Assembly (NCBI GenBank): GCA_023953845.1 | Contig: JAMLJC010000002.1 | Coordinates: 248,001 to 312,000, forward strand | Length of the DNA stretch: 64,000 nucleotides | Direction of reading: 5' to 3' | Origin: Rhizobiaceae bacterium | GTDB taxonomy: Bacteria; Pseudomonadota; Alphaproteobacteria; Rhizobiales; Rhizobiaceae | Shown: positions 9,293 through 18,467 of the stretch, piece after piece | Numbering within the stretch: the first letter of the stretch is position 1 | Layout: every line of letters begins with the position of its first letter | Translations under genes and position numbers: made by a program | Notes under the pieces: model-generated | The model's database searches: none | Seen by the model: the letters and a program-made list of their open reading frames with translations, nothing else | Told to the model about the DNA's origin: nothing

Positions 9293-10020
9293 GCACGCGG
9301 CATCAGGCAATCGTGATGGCGGGCGGGAAGGGCACGAGGCTCCATCCTTATACGGCCGTGCTTCCCAAGCCCCTGATGCCGCTCGGAGACGCACCGGTCC
9401 TTGAGCTGCTGCTGCGCCAGCTTTCGAATTTCGGAATCGGCGACGTCGTGATCGCGGTCAATCATCTGCGCCATCTCATCCAGGCATTCTTTGGGGGCGG
9501 CTCCAGCCTTGGCATGAACATCGCCTACGCCACGGAAGACCATCCGCTCGGGACGTGCGGTCCGGTGGCGCAGGTGCTGGACGACATGGCCGACGACTTT
9601 CTGCTGCTGAACGGCGACCTGCTCACCGATCTCGATTTCAGCGCGCTGCTCGATCGTCACAGGCAACGCAATCTGGACGCCACCGTCGCCGGTATCAGAC
9701 GGAAGATCAGAGTCGAGTACGGCGTGCTCGACGTCGATCCGGACGCACGCCTCACAGGGCTGCGCGAGAAGCCTGAGATGGAGTTCGTGATCAGCATGGG
9801 CGTCTACGCGTTGCGTCGCGACGCGATAAGGCCGTTTCTCACGCCGGGAGAGCCGCTGGATATGCCTCAACTGCTTGCCGCCATGATCGCGGCGAAGTCC
9901 CGCGTCGAATGCTTCGTGACGGATTGCAAGTGGCTGGATATCGGTCGGCCGGAAGACTACGGCGTCGCCCAGGCGATCGTATCTGACGGGTATGACGCGT
10001 TCGTGAGGCAGAATCCATGA
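9289..10020 (+). CDS. Sugar-1-phosphate nucleotidyltransferase (PtmE/RmlA-like)
   Basis: The 243-residue protein begins with the signature AIVMAGGKGTRLHPYTAVLP and continues KPLMPLGDAPVLE. LLNGDLLTDLDF (metal-binding GD) and YGVLDVD follow, as in NTP_transferase proteins. It probably makes an NDP-sugar from a sugar-1-phosphate. In legionaminate pathways a comparable enzyme (PtmE) sits with LegB and makes the GDP-amino sugar that LegB dehydrates. The 4-bp overlap with the LegB-type gene supports that pairing here, but no LegC/G/H/I homologue is in the window, so the end product is open. Confidence 0.82.
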   Translation: MSTRHQAIVMAGGKGTRLHPYTAVLPKPLMPLGDAPVLELLLRQLSNFGIGDVVIAVNHLRHLIQAFFGGGSSLGMNIAYATEDHPLGTCGPVAQVLDDMADDFLLLNGDLLTDLDFSALLDRHRQRNLDATVAGIRRKIRVEYGVLDVDPDARLTGLREKPEMEFVISMGVYALRRDAIRPFLTPGEPLDMPQLLAAMIAAKSRVECFVTDCKWLDIGRPEDYGVAQAIVSDGYDAFVRQNP

Positions 10021-10232
10021 TGGTCGATCGTGCTGTCGTTTTTGGGAAAGTGAATCTTCCGGTAGAAGAGGGCTCAACCCACCTCGATTGTGCCGTGGTC
10101 GTTGATCATTTCGAGGTCCGCTCCCGCGGTGTCAACCTCCGGGAGGAAGGAGGACGATTGTTCGGAATGGCGCTCCAAAAGCTTTCAGCGCCGATAAATC
10201 GTATGACCCGCGATGCAGAAGACGCCTTGTAG
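10017..10232 (+). CDS. Hypothetical protein, possible coupled small ORF
   Basis: This is a 71-codon frame starting in an ATGA overlap with the nucleotidyltransferase stop. No family is recognised, no signal peptide or membrane segment is seen, and there is no cysteine motif. It overlaps the next frame by 20 bp. It may be a genuine coupled small protein, or the leftover 5' part of a longer gene whose 3' part is the following frame. Only its coupling to a real gene supports it. Confidence 0.3.
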   Translation: MMVDRAVVFGKVNLPVEEGSTHLDCAVVVDHFEVRSRGVNLREEGGRLFGMALQKLSAPINRMTRDAEDAL

Positions 10233-10740
10233 CTCCTGCGACCCCGCCGACGAAGGCCCGGGCACACGTCGCCTTCGTGAGAAGACGTCGTTTTCGGGGC
10301 GACCCGGCCAGCGCCCCGTCCAAATTGTCCTTGATGCACGAGAGGACGACGAGGGCCGGGCACTCCTCGCGATCTCTGCACTTCACCTGTGCGCGCGCTG
10401 CCTGCCTGACGTGATCGTCCGTGCGCTTTGTCCGACCGGCGCCGTCGTCAGCGTGGCGCTTGAGGCGTTCGAGTGGGATACCGGCGTCGAAGTGCAAGTA
10501 TTCGGAATTGAGGATGCCGCAGCGGCTTTCGAGGGCGCGGACCTCTATGTGAGCGTGTCGCTGGACTCCGTTCATCGTGGCTGGTTCGAACAGGCGCAAC
10601 GCGCCGGAATACAGGCCGTGGTGGCGACGCAATTTCCTGAGACTGTGGACAGGCAGTTTTTGACCATGCCGGTGCGCGTCGCCCACGATACGCGCCTCCT
10701 GGCGGAACGGGTACTCGAATGCCTCGAAAATCGCCGATAA
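10213..10740 (+). CDS. Short GT-B (GT4-like) donor-lobe protein
   Basis: The 175-residue protein looks like only the C-terminal Rossmann lobe of a GT4 glycosyltransferase. PVQIVLDARED begins a beta strand, and ALEAFEWDTGVEVQVFG then FEGADLYVSVSLDSVHRGWF follow the GT4 order. The usual E-x7-E motif is lost (DSVHRGWFEQAQRAG). The acceptor lobe is missing. It overlaps the next gene by 22 bp. It may be a catalytically dead remnant or a partner of a neighbouring enzyme; the next gene contains the matching full-length pattern (SDGISTTLLEAMTVGTFPV). Confidence 0.5.
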   Translation: MQKTPCSSCDPADEGPGTRRLREKTSFSGRPGQRPVQIVLDAREDDEGRALLAISALHLCARCLPDVIVRALCPTGAVVSVALEAFEWDTGVEVQVFGIEDAAAAFEGADLYVSVSLDSVHRGWFEQAQRAGIQAVVATQFPETVDRQFLTMPVRVAHDTRLLAERVLECLENRR

Positions 10741-12011
10741 AGCCGATTGTGAGCAGGAAGGAGGATTTCCGCCTTGTCCTCATCGTCGGCATGGCGGCCA
10801 GTATTCATCTGGCGCGCTGGGTCGCGCTCGTGCGTGGCTCGCAATACAAGGTGGTGGTGTTTCCCGTAATGCGCGGGACACCGTGCGGGGAACTTGCGCC
10901 TTACCGGCTGGTGCGGAATCGGGACGATATCGCGGCGCTGGCGAAGGGCGAAGTCGGTGTCTTCGATCTCGACAGCGTTCCCCGCAACGTCGCGGAAACG
11001 GTGGACAACGTCAACGCATATACATGGCCCGGGCATCCAGGCTTTCCCGACGATTTTCGTCCGACGACCGCCTACAAGCTCACAAAATGCATTCGCGATC
11101 TGGACCCCGATCTCGTGCATAGCATGGAGGTCCAGTTCGCGGGATACCTCATGCTGGAGGCGAAGCGGCGGATCGGCAGGGCGAACTTTCCGCCATGGCT
11201 TCTGTCGAACTGGGGCAGCGATGTCCTCCTTTTCCAGAAGCTTCGCGACCATCTCCCAATTCTCAAGCAGGTTTTCCGGGAGATCGATGGCTATTGGTCG
11301 GAATGCGGCCGCGATGTGAGGATCGCCCGAGACTTCGACTACCGCGGCAGGGTGTTCGAACCGATGCCGGCATCTGGCGGGATGCTCATGAAGGAGGCGA
11401 ATGTTTCAGCTCCTTCGACGCGGCAACTCCTGCTTGTAAAGGGCTATCACGGCTGGGCCGGACGCGGGCTGCATATCCTGTCGGCCGTTTACCTCGCCGC
11501 CCCGGAACTGCGTCATCTGCGCATCCGCGTCACGTTTTCCAATGGCGTGGCGATCAGGATGACGCAAGACATCCGGGAGCGTACCGGGCTCGACATCGAC
11601 GTTGAGCCTTATGTCGAAAAACATTCGGACGCGCTGCAACGGCTTAGAGAGTCGCGCATCGTGGTAGGCCTGGGCATCTCGGACGGTATCAGCACCACGC
11701 TTCTGGAGGCGATGACGGTGGGCACATTTCCGGTGCTGGCTGACACGTCATGCGCCTGCGAATGGATCGACAACGGCACGCACGGGATCATCGTCAACCC
11801 GCACGACACTGCGGCATTGGCGACCGCGCTCGTGCGCGCGGCGACCGATAACAAGCTCGTGGACAGCGCGGCCCTTCGCAACCGCAAGGAGGTCGCGCGG
11901 CGCTGGTCCGCGAGCCGCAACGCGCAGAAGGTCCTGCGCAACTATGGCATCATGATGGACAAGACCCGCGACGTCCCGCACGGGACGTCTGCCCGTGAAA
12001 TGCAGGTCTGA
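10719..12011 (+). CDS. Glycosyltransferase, GT4 family
   Basis: The 430-residue GT-B protein has an atypical N-terminal lobe starting at VLIVGMAASIHLARWVALVRG. Its donor lobe contains VVGLGISDGISTTLLEAMTVGTFPVLAD, with Glu at the second EX7E position. LSNWGSDVLLF and a glycine-rich loop (YHGWAGRGLHIL) also resemble GT4 enzymes. The ATG at 10719 overlaps the previous gene; a GTG at 10749 is an alternative start. The next gene begins 1 bp after its stop. Confidence 0.75.
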   Translation: MPRKSPIKPIVSRKEDFRLVLIVGMAASIHLARWVALVRGSQYKVVVFPVMRGTPCGELAPYRLVRNRDDIAALAKGEVGVFDLDSVPRNVAETVDNVNAYTWPGHPGFPDDFRPTTAYKLTKCIRDLDPDLVHSMEVQFAGYLMLEAKRRIGRANFPPWLLSNWGSDVLLFQKLRDHLPILKQVFREIDGYWSECGRDVRIARDFDYRGRVFEPMPASGGMLMKEANVSAPSTRQLLLVKGYHGWAGRGLHILSAVYLAAPELRHLRIRVTFSNGVAIRMTQDIRERTGLDIDVEPYVEKHSDALQRLRESRIVVGLGISDGISTTLLEAMTVGTFPVLADTSCACEWIDNGTHGIIVNPHDTAALATALVRAATDNKLVDSAALRNRKEVARRWSASRNAQKVLRNYGIMMDKTRDVPHGTSAREMQV

Positions 12012-12012
12012 G

Positions 12013-15000
12013 ATGATGCACGCGCCTTCATCTGCCGCCGATACGCTTGTTTCTATCATCATTCCGGTCTTCAACGGGGCCAGATGGTTGGGCGATGCGA
12101 TCGACAGCGCAATCGGGCAGACGCATCTCAACATAGAGGTGATTGTCGTAGACGACGGGTCGAACGACGATGGCCGGACGCGGGCGGTCGCGGAATCTTA
12201 TGGTGATCAGATACGGCTGATCACGAAGCCGAACGGCGGCGTCGCTTCGGCTCTCAATGCTGGCATTCAGGCAATGCGCGGCGCGTTCTTCTCCTGGCTC
12301 AGCCACGATGATCTCTATCATCCACGGAAAATAGAGGTGCAACTGGCGCGCGCGCTCAGTTTTCCTGAACCGGTCGTGGTATTCGGAGACGTCGCAGTCA
12401 TCGATGAGGCCAGCCGCAAGGTCTGGGAACTGGCTCTGGGCGCCAATACGCGCGCCCGAGACCATGCGTTGTGGCACGTGCTGGAGGCGCGGCTCAGCGG
12501 GTGCTCTCTGCTCGTGCCGCGCGTCTGTTTCGAGATCTGCGGCGTGTTCGACGAGTCCCTGCCGACGACCCAGGACTATGAGCTCTGGTACCGTCTGGCC
12601 CGGAAATATCGCTTCGTGCATTCCAGTGGCCTTCTAACGCTATCTCGCGCGCACGCCGATCAGGGTTCGCGAAATACGCGTCATCTGGAGGAGGCATCCC
12701 TGTTGTGGATGGATTTCCTCGATCGCCTGCCGGCCGACGTTCAGTCGGGGATGGCGATGGACGAACTCGAGTTCTGTGCCCGCGCCTGTCGAGCCGATAT
12801 CCTTGCGTCCTATCCTGGACTGCCTGCTTTCGCGCACCGGCGCATGGTGGAAGCGCGGTCGAAGGCGAAGCTGACCCTGGTAGCCGACGTTCGCTATATC
12901 AGCGCCGCGTTCGAAACGCTCGGTCGGCTGGCTGGGATGGGTTATGTCGCGATCGATGTCGTCTTCGTCCAGCATGGAACCGGCGACGGCGCAGTCGTCG
13001 GCAAATTCGATCATGTCATGCGACGCGTCGGTTCACTGGTCACCGTCAGTGCGGATACGACTGCGGCGGAGGTCTCAGCAGCCGTCGCAGTTCGTGCCGA
13101 TCCCGACGCCGTGATGATATTTCTTTCGGGCGATTCCCCCAATGTTCTTTTAGATCTCGAAACCGGTCTTGACCGGCTGTTCGCCAGGGAATTCGATGCC
13201 ATGCTCCGGACGGAGCCGGAAGGCCGGTGGCTCGACGGCGGCATTTTGAGAGCCGGCGCCTTGATGGAGGCGATACGTCGGTCGGCTGTTCGTAGCGATC
13301 GTGCACTGCGAAGCGAGTTGGAATTTTGCGCGCGCGTTGCAGTCATGCCGCAGAAACCGGCGCAATCGCCGGTTCATATGGCTGCCGCGGGCGGCAGCGT
13401 AATCCCCGATGATGACGCCGCACGGCACGTTGTTGACGATGCTCCGACGGACACGCAATCGCGGGACGAAGCTGCGGCGGATATCGAGAGCCTTGAGGCT
13501 CCGACGGCGAGTACAACTCGCGAGCGCTATGTTCACCAGTTTCCGCCGCCATATCTCGGACGTTTCGAATTCCTCCGCGTGGCGCGAAAGCCGTTCCTGA
13601 AAGAAAAAAACGTCGAGAGGTTGCTTTCGCTCGTGGAGCGCCTTCGGACGATTGGTGGAGGGCGAATGTACCGGCCGGCCGTCTGGACTACGGAGCGGCT
13701 GCTCGGTGCTCGCGGTAAGATCGACCGAGACTGGTATCGAAGCGCTTACAAGGATGTCGATGCAACGATCGATCCGGTTATCCACTATCTGAAACAGGGT
13801 TGGCGGGAGAATCGTGATCCGTCACCCTCCTTCTCGACCAGCGAATATATACGGCGTTTCTCAGGCGGCGATAAACTCAACCCGATCACGCATGCATCGT
13901 TCTATCTCGAGAAACAGAAGGATCGGCCGATCCTCGGGAGCTTTCTCGTCACAAAGCTGTTGCGCTATCCGATCTCGAAGCAGTTTCTATCGGACAAAAT
14001 TCTCGCCTCGCTTTCCCGCATGCAATCCCGCAGGCGTTTCTTCCTGCCGGAAAAGCATATCGGGAAGATCGAATGGATGTTCGGTGTAAGAGGCAAGATC
14101 GATCGCGACTGGTACAGACAAACCTACCTCCTCTCTTCCGGGAGCGGGGAAGACCCTTCATTGCACTATCTTGCGACAGGCTGGCGTTACGGCAACAAGC
14201 CCTCCGAGCGATATCGTATCGCGTCCTTTCCGACGTCCGGCGGCCCACTCTCCCATCTCAATCCGTTGAGCAGGGATACATTTTTGGGCCGAACCGAGAT
14301 CGAATTGATCGAAGACCCATCAGTCTCGGCAGCGGAGGTCCTATCCGATTTCGCGGAGGGCGAAACTGGCGGTGACCGGGAGGCGGTCGATTCAAAGGAC
14401 ACCCTGCGGTCTTCTGGATCGAACATCCAGCAGGAGCGTTTCAGCCTCCAGACCGATACACATCATCCAGAAGCCGTTTTCGCATCTGCCGTTTTGCCGG
14501 CATGCGTCGCCTTTGTGCCCGATGGGACGCCATCGTCGGCTGACTGGATTCGATATGTCCGGAAGTCACTGGGATCGCAGGCGCGGTCCGTTGTCGTGCT
14601 TGCGTCCGGAACCAGTTCCATTTCCCTTTCGGGTGTGGGGCCGGACGTGTCATTCAACCTCCCGGAACAGCTTCCCGCGGCAGTCGAGCACATTCGCGCC
14701 ATTGGTGTAGCGCGCTTCGACCTCGTCGGCCTTGCGCATCAAGAGAGCATTCAGATGCTGCTGGACGGTCTTTCGATCCCTGTGGACGTGACCGTTTTGT
14801 CGGAACCAATTCACAAAGCGGACCGCGCTTTGCTGCGACGTGCCGAGCGGGTGCTGACACCGGAGGCGGACATCGCACTCAGCCTTCGGCAATTGCGACA
14901 GAGGGGGCGAATCCTCCATGTCGTACCGCCCTGCGAGCATGAGGCTTTCAACTATAGGGTGGTACGCCGCAGGCTTCAGGAAGCCGATTCACTCAGGATA

Positions 15001-15501
15001 TTGGTAATAATGCCGGAAGCGAGCGAGCCGGTGATATCAAGTGTGCTCGATGTGGCTGGCATGATCGCTGAGCGCAATCTGCCGATTTCCCTGATGGTTG
15101 CCGCCGAGCGCGAACGAACGTGTACACTCCAGTCTGTGATCTGGGTTGGACAGGCAAACTTCCCGAACCTGATCGAACTGATAGGGGAAACCTCTCCGCA
15201 CCTCCTGTGGCTGGCTACCGACCCTGATACCGCCATGCTGCCCTATGCCCAGCATGTCGCCGAAATGGGCTTGCCGGTGCTGCTGACGGGATCCCGCAGG
15301 GTAGCAAGCCGGTTTTTCGGACGGGACTTCGCATGGCGCGGTACGGATAAATCGGGCGGGAGAGCCGAAGCAATAATCCAGCAACTCGAAGCACTGCGGG
15401 AAAGCGGACTGGATCTGCCATCGACAGGACTTTCGCCCGTCAAGGGATCGCCCGTCGCGTTTTATCCTGGGAGATATCTTGAATGGCGAAAGCGACCATA
15501 A
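12013..15501 (+). CDS. Large multidomain glycosyltransferase (GT2 + GT2-like + HY-G repeats + C-terminal GT-B-like lobe)
   Basis: The 1162-residue protein has four parts. A GT2 domain comes first, with VSIIIPVFNGARWLGDAI, EVIVVDDGSNDDG and FFSWLSHDDLYHP (HDD metal site). A second GT2-like domain (about 12860-13350) lacks a recognisable DxD. Two repeats follow around RGKIDRDWYR...HYLxxGWR (13711-13830 and 14086-14200), related to those in the first gene of the window. The last ~340 residues form a Rossmann-like region reminiscent of a GT4 lobe. ATG 12013 is chosen because it follows the upstream stop by 1 bp; a GTG at 11995 is in frame. It overlaps the next gene by 19 bp. Its first domain is a paralogue of the 18743 gene. 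Confidence 0.75.
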   Translation: MMHAPSSAADTLVSIIIPVFNGARWLGDAIDSAIGQTHLNIEVIVVDDGSNDDGRTRAVAESYGDQIRLITKPNGGVASALNAGIQAMRGAFFSWLSHDDLYHPRKIEVQLARALSFPEPVVVFGDVAVIDEASRKVWELALGANTRARDHALWHVLEARLSGCSLLVPRVCFEICGVFDESLPTTQDYELWYRLARKYRFVHSSGLLTLSRAHADQGSRNTRHLEEASLLWMDFLDRLPADVQSGMAMDELEFCARACRADILASYPGLPAFAHRRMVEARSKAKLTLVADVRYISAAFETLGRLAGMGYVAIDVVFVQHGTGDGAVVGKFDHVMRRVGSLVTVSADTTAAEVSAAVAVRADPDAVMIFLSGDSPNVLLDLETGLDRLFAREFDAMLRTEPEGRWLDGGILRAGALMEAIRRSAVRSDRALRSELEFCARVAVMPQKPAQSPVHMAAAGGSVIPDDDAARHVVDDAPTDTQSRDEAAADIESLEAPTASTTRERYVHQFPPPYLGRFEFLRVARKPFLKEKNVERLLSLVERLRTIGGGRMYRPAVWTTERLLGARGKIDRDWYRSAYKDVDATIDPVIHYLKQGWRENRDPSPSFSTSEYIRRFSGGDKLNPITHASFYLEKQKDRPILGSFLVTKLLRYPISKQFLSDKILASLSRMQSRRRFFLPEKHIGKIEWMFGVRGKIDRDWYRQTYLLSSGSGEDPSLHYLATGWRYGNKPSERYRIASFPTSGGPLSHLNPLSRDTFLGRTEIELIEDPSVSAAEVLSDFAEGETGGDREAVDSKDTLRSSGSNIQQERFSLQTDTHHPEAVFASAVLPACVAFVPDGTPSSADWIRYVRKSLGSQARSVVVLASGTSSISLSGVGPDVSFNLPEQLPAAVEHIRAIGVARFDLVGLAHQESIQMLLDGLSIPVDVTVLSEPIHKADRALLRRAERVLTPEADIALSLRQLRQRGRILHVVPPCEHEAFNYRVVRRRLQEADSLRILVIMPEASEPVISSVLDVAGMIAERNLPISLMVAAERERTCTLQSVIWVGQANFPNLIELIGETSPHLLWLATDPDTAMLPYAQHVAEMGLPVLLTGSRRVASRFFGRDFAWRGTDKSGGRAEAIIQQLEALRESGLDLPSTGLSPVKGSPVAFYPGRYLEWRKRP

Positions 15502-16757
15502 CCCGTGAGCGCAGGGTTCTGCTGATCGCCGGCGTTCCGCCGTGCAGCAACTATAGTGGAGGTATCTTCCTCGAACAAATCGTCCGGGCCACCCAGCCGC
15601 CGGCAGGGGTTTTCGTTGTGCAGAATCGGCATCTGACCCCCATCCTGAGCGCCGATCTCGCATCGCGGCTTTCGATCCGGACACGTATCAAGCCGGAAGA
15701 ATTGCATGATGCCGGAGATATGCCCGTCAGGGTTCGGCGGGACGAAAGGCATGCCCGACTGAAGACCGTACCGGAGCTCTTTTCCAAGGCCTTGCGATTT
15801 GCGGCGGAAATCAACGCAACGGATTTCTGGATCGTTCTGGAAGGCCAAACGTTGATACGTCTGGCTCATATGCTGATGACGAAGGGTGGGCTGCCCGTTC
15901 ACGTCCAGGTCATGGACCCGCCCGGATGGTGGCTGCGAGCGCACAATGTAGACACGCGATCGAGCGAAGAAATCCTCAAGCAATTCGACGAGGTCTTACG
16001 GGGCGCTGCCGGCTGTGCCGCCGCGTCATGGGCGATGGCGTCGCATTTTCGTCATTTATATAAGGCCCGCTGCGCTGTCGTCGTACCGGCGCTCGATGCT
16101 CAACTGGCGCTTCCTGCCGCCTTGTCGCCCGGAGATGGCACCATGCGGGTGGCCTTTTCGGGGCAAACCTATGCCACCGAGGAAATGAATGATCTCATCG
16201 GCGCTATGGTGGACATCAAGAACAGCGGACGATTCCGCGATGTAGAGCTTCACGCTTTCACAAATCACATCCCGACGGATGTGCCGGATAGCACAAGCGT
16301 GATTCGCAGCCGCGGATGGATATCCCAAAAGGATCTCGTGCGGGAACTTGCAAAAATGGACCTGCTCTATTGTCCCTACTGGTTCGCGGAAGGCATGCGG
16401 GAGACCGCCAATCTCAGCTTTCCGTCGAAGCTGATAACATATTTCGCCTCGGGCCGGCCGGTCGTGTTTCACGGCAGAGCCGATTCATCGCCCGGTCGCT
16501 TTCTCCGGGAAAACGCGGCAGCATTCTTCTGCTTTAGACCGGGAAAAGACGCGATCAGGAATACGCTGGAGCGAAGCCTGATCAGACACGACGACTATGC
16601 GGAAGTCTCGGCCAATGGCCGCGCGCTTGTCGAATCCCGGTTCAGCTTCGAGGCGTTGCGGGCGTCTTTTTCGGACTTCCTGCACATCCCACGTGAAGAT
16701 GAGGGAGGGAACGTCCGGGCACCGTGGCGCGGGCACAATTTGGCGGATCAAGCTTGA
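15483..16757 (+). CDS. Glycosyltransferase-like protein, GT4 (GT-B) type
   Basis: The 424-residue protein starts RRVLLIAGVPPCSNYSGGIF, a nucleotide-fold opening with a glycine loop. The second lobe shows MRVAFSGQTYATEEMNDL, LLYCPYWFAEGMRETANLSF and SKLITYFASGRPVVFHG, the ordered pattern of a GT4 donor lobe. It probably transfers a sugar in the same pathway as its neighbours. It overlaps the 1162-residue glycosyltransferase by 19 bp and shares one base (TGATG) with the MotA/ExbB-like gene that follows, tying the membrane-channel pair to this operon. Confidence 0.7.
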   Translation: MAKATITRERRVLLIAGVPPCSNYSGGIFLEQIVRATQPPAGVFVVQNRHLTPILSADLASRLSIRTRIKPEELHDAGDMPVRVRRDERHARLKTVPELFSKALRFAAEINATDFWIVLEGQTLIRLAHMLMTKGGLPVHVQVMDPPGWWLRAHNVDTRSSEEILKQFDEVLRGAAGCAAASWAMASHFRHLYKARCAVVVPALDAQLALPAALSPGDGTMRVAFSGQTYATEEMNDLIGAMVDIKNSGRFRDVELHAFTNHIPTDVPDSTSVIRSRGWISQKDLVRELAKMDLLYCPYWFAEGMRETANLSFPSKLITYFASGRPVVFHGRADSSPGRFLRENAAAFFCFRPGKDAIRNTLERSLIRHDDYAEVSANGRALVESRFSFEALRASFSDFLHIPREDEGGNVRAPWRGHNLADQA

Positions 16758-17614
16758 TGTTCAAGAGGTACCTCTTCCTTTTTGCCGCCCTCGTGGCTTT
16801 CGCCGTGCTGTTGCGATCTCTCTCCGGTGCCGGCGATGCGGGGGCGGGATTGAAGCAGTGGCTGATACCGGTCGCCACGCTCTACCTCGATACGTTCAAC
16901 AATCCGACGACCGCACTCGTCCTGTCCTTGGCAATGGGACTGGCGGGGATGGCGATCATCGTCTTCTTCTGGGTCAAGCGGTTCCGTCCGGTGAATTCCG
17001 AGCTGCGCTGGGTGCTCAGGAAGCTGAAGATCGCCAAGGGAGAGGCGGGTTCACAGCAAGCGTTCGATGCCGCAAACGAGATTTTTGCGTCATCGGATTT
17101 GCTGGCGCGCCATTGGCGGTCGTTCCGGCCGCAGATCGCGCGGTCCGCCGATGGAACCTATATGCGCTTTGCCGATCCGTCGGACAGTTTCTCCCTGTCG
17201 ACCATACGCCTTGCCGGCCGGTCGGCCTCGGCCATGCGCGCTTTCGCCGGGGATTTCGTCGGCATCGGTCTGGTCTTCACCTTCCTCGGACTGGTCGCCG
17301 GACTCTATTTCGCCGGGCGCAGCATGCTGAGCGCCGATCTCGGCGCCGCGCGGGAAGCGCTGATCCAGCTGCTACATGCATCGACCTTCAAGTTCCTTAC
17401 CTCCATCATGGGCATCGGCATGTCGCTGGTGCTGACATGGGCCAACCGCATCTTCGTGTCGTCCACGGAGGAGGAACTCGACGAGCTGAATATCTGGATC
17501 GAGGATCATTTCCCCCGTGCGCCACGCACCATGGCCTCCGAAAATGCGCGCCAGTCTGCCGAATCCGCCGAGGTTCCAGGCGTTCCGGCGGTGCTTTCCG
17601 TAGCAGGGGAGTAG
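16757..17614 (+). CDS. MotA/TolQ/ExbB-like inner-membrane channel subunit
   Basis: The 285-residue protein has four likely membrane helices, at about residues 4-20, 52-74, 166-187 and 211-234. A cytoplasmic loop of ~90 residues lies between helices 2 and 3, the MotA/ExbB/TolQ plan. Helix 3 reads GDFVGIGLVFTFLGLVAGL and helix 4 FKFLTSIMGIGMSLVLTWAN; small and Ser/Thr residues there line the proton path in relatives. ATG 16757 is preferred; the in-frame GTG at 16724 lies inside the previous gene. It is followed 4 bp later by a MotB-like gene. It is not near flagellar, Tol or Ton genes. I infer an ion-driven motor or energiser serving the polysaccharide pathway. Confidence 0.75.
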   Translation: MFKRYLFLFAALVAFAVLLRSLSGAGDAGAGLKQWLIPVATLYLDTFNNPTTALVLSLAMGLAGMAIIVFFWVKRFRPVNSELRWVLRKLKIAKGEAGSQQAFDAANEIFASSDLLARHWRSFRPQIARSADGTYMRFADPSDSFSLSTIRLAGRSASAMRAFAGDFVGIGLVFTFLGLVAGLYFAGRSMLSADLGAAREALIQLLHASTFKFLTSIMGIGMSLVLTWANRIFVSSTEEELDELNIWIEDHFPRAPRTMASENARQSAESAEVPGVPAVLSVAGE

Positions 17615-17618
17615 CTTT

Positions 17619-18377
17619 ATGGCGGGCTCCGACCAGAATATCGAGGGCGGCGGGTCCGGTTTCTTCGTGCCCATGGTTGACATGCTGGCCGGCGTCATCT
17701 TCATCCTTATCATCATGCTCGTGTCCGTCGCGCTGCTGGCGCGTGACGACTATACGAAGATCGAGACCGCCCAGAAGGAAATCACCGCGATCGAGAAGGA
17801 GCTGGAAGCCGCGCGTGCGGCCGAGGCGACCTATCTCCATCCCCGGCGCCAGGCCAACGAAGCTCTGCGCGCCGTGCTCGAAAGGATTTCGAAAGACCTC
17901 GCCGCCAGCGGCATCTCGTCGGCAGTCGAAAAGGGACCGGACAGGCTGCGCCTGGAAGGCGCCGACTTCTTCGACGGCGGTGTGTCGCTTTCGGCCAAGG
18001 GTGCGCAAGCCGTGACGGTGCTGAGCAAGGCGCTGGCGCGAAGCCTGCCATGCCTCACCGATCTGCGGCCGATACCGGAATGCGCCGACGTGCCAGATGC
18101 GAGAGCCGCGCGGGTTGCGATGACGGTCCACAGCCCCGCGCGTGACGGGTCACCCCTAGACGCGCAGGCGCTTACGGATGTCCAGTCGGTCGCTCTTTTC
18201 GCGGCTGTCGGGGAAGACAATCCGGCGCTCATGGCGCTGCACAATCCGGCCGGCCAGAAACTCGTGGGATATGCCGCGCTGGGCGACAGCGTGCTGGCGA
18301 AGGAGGCAGGCGAGCACACGGAGCGCATCGAACTGGTGTTCGAGATGTTCGTTCCGCCGCTGCCGGATCAACAATAG
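17619..18377 (+). CDS. MotB/OmpA-like stator partner, single membrane helix
   Basis: The 252-residue protein has a short cytoplasmic N-terminus and one membrane helix at residues ~15-41. Asp21 sits at the helix start (FFVPMVDMLAGVIFILIIML), the place of the proton-accepting Asp of MotB/ExbD/TolR. A coiled coil (residues ~45-72) follows, then an OmpA-like periplasmic domain starting near RLEGADFFDGGVSLSAKGA and ending TERIELVFEMF. The OmpA-type Arg near the end is kept, but the usual GHTD motif reads VHSP, so peptidoglycan binding may be altered. It is larger than ExbD/TolR (~140 aa) and closer to MotB/ZorB in layout. It pairs with the upstream channel subunit. Confidence 0.75.
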   Translation: MAGSDQNIEGGGSGFFVPMVDMLAGVIFILIIMLVSVALLARDDYTKIETAQKEITAIEKELEAARAAEATYLHPRRQANEALRAVLERISKDLAASGISSAVEKGPDRLRLEGADFFDGGVSLSAKGAQAVTVLSKALARSLPCLTDLRPIPECADVPDARAARVAMTVHSPARDGSPLDAQALTDVQSVALFAAVGEDNPALMALHNPAGQKLVGYAALGDSVLAKEAGEHTERIELVFEMFVPPLPDQQ

Positions 18378-18467
18378 CGGTTGACACGATTGCGGCTCGC
18401 TGCAGCCGGTGTGTCGGCGTGCTGCGGGAGGTGTCCGGTATCTGGAAGGAAGAGGCAGGTTGCGAAA

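Noticed and set aside
10017..10740. A single frameshifted gene joining the two frames
   Set aside because: The upstream frame shows no GT-B N-lobe pattern, so the two could not be joined into a convincing whole; they are listed separately.
16757..18377. Zorya-type phage defence (ZorAB)
   Set aside because: The pair is ZorAB-like in layout, but no ZorC, ZorD or ZorE follows and the neighbours are glycosyltransferases, so defence is not the best reading.
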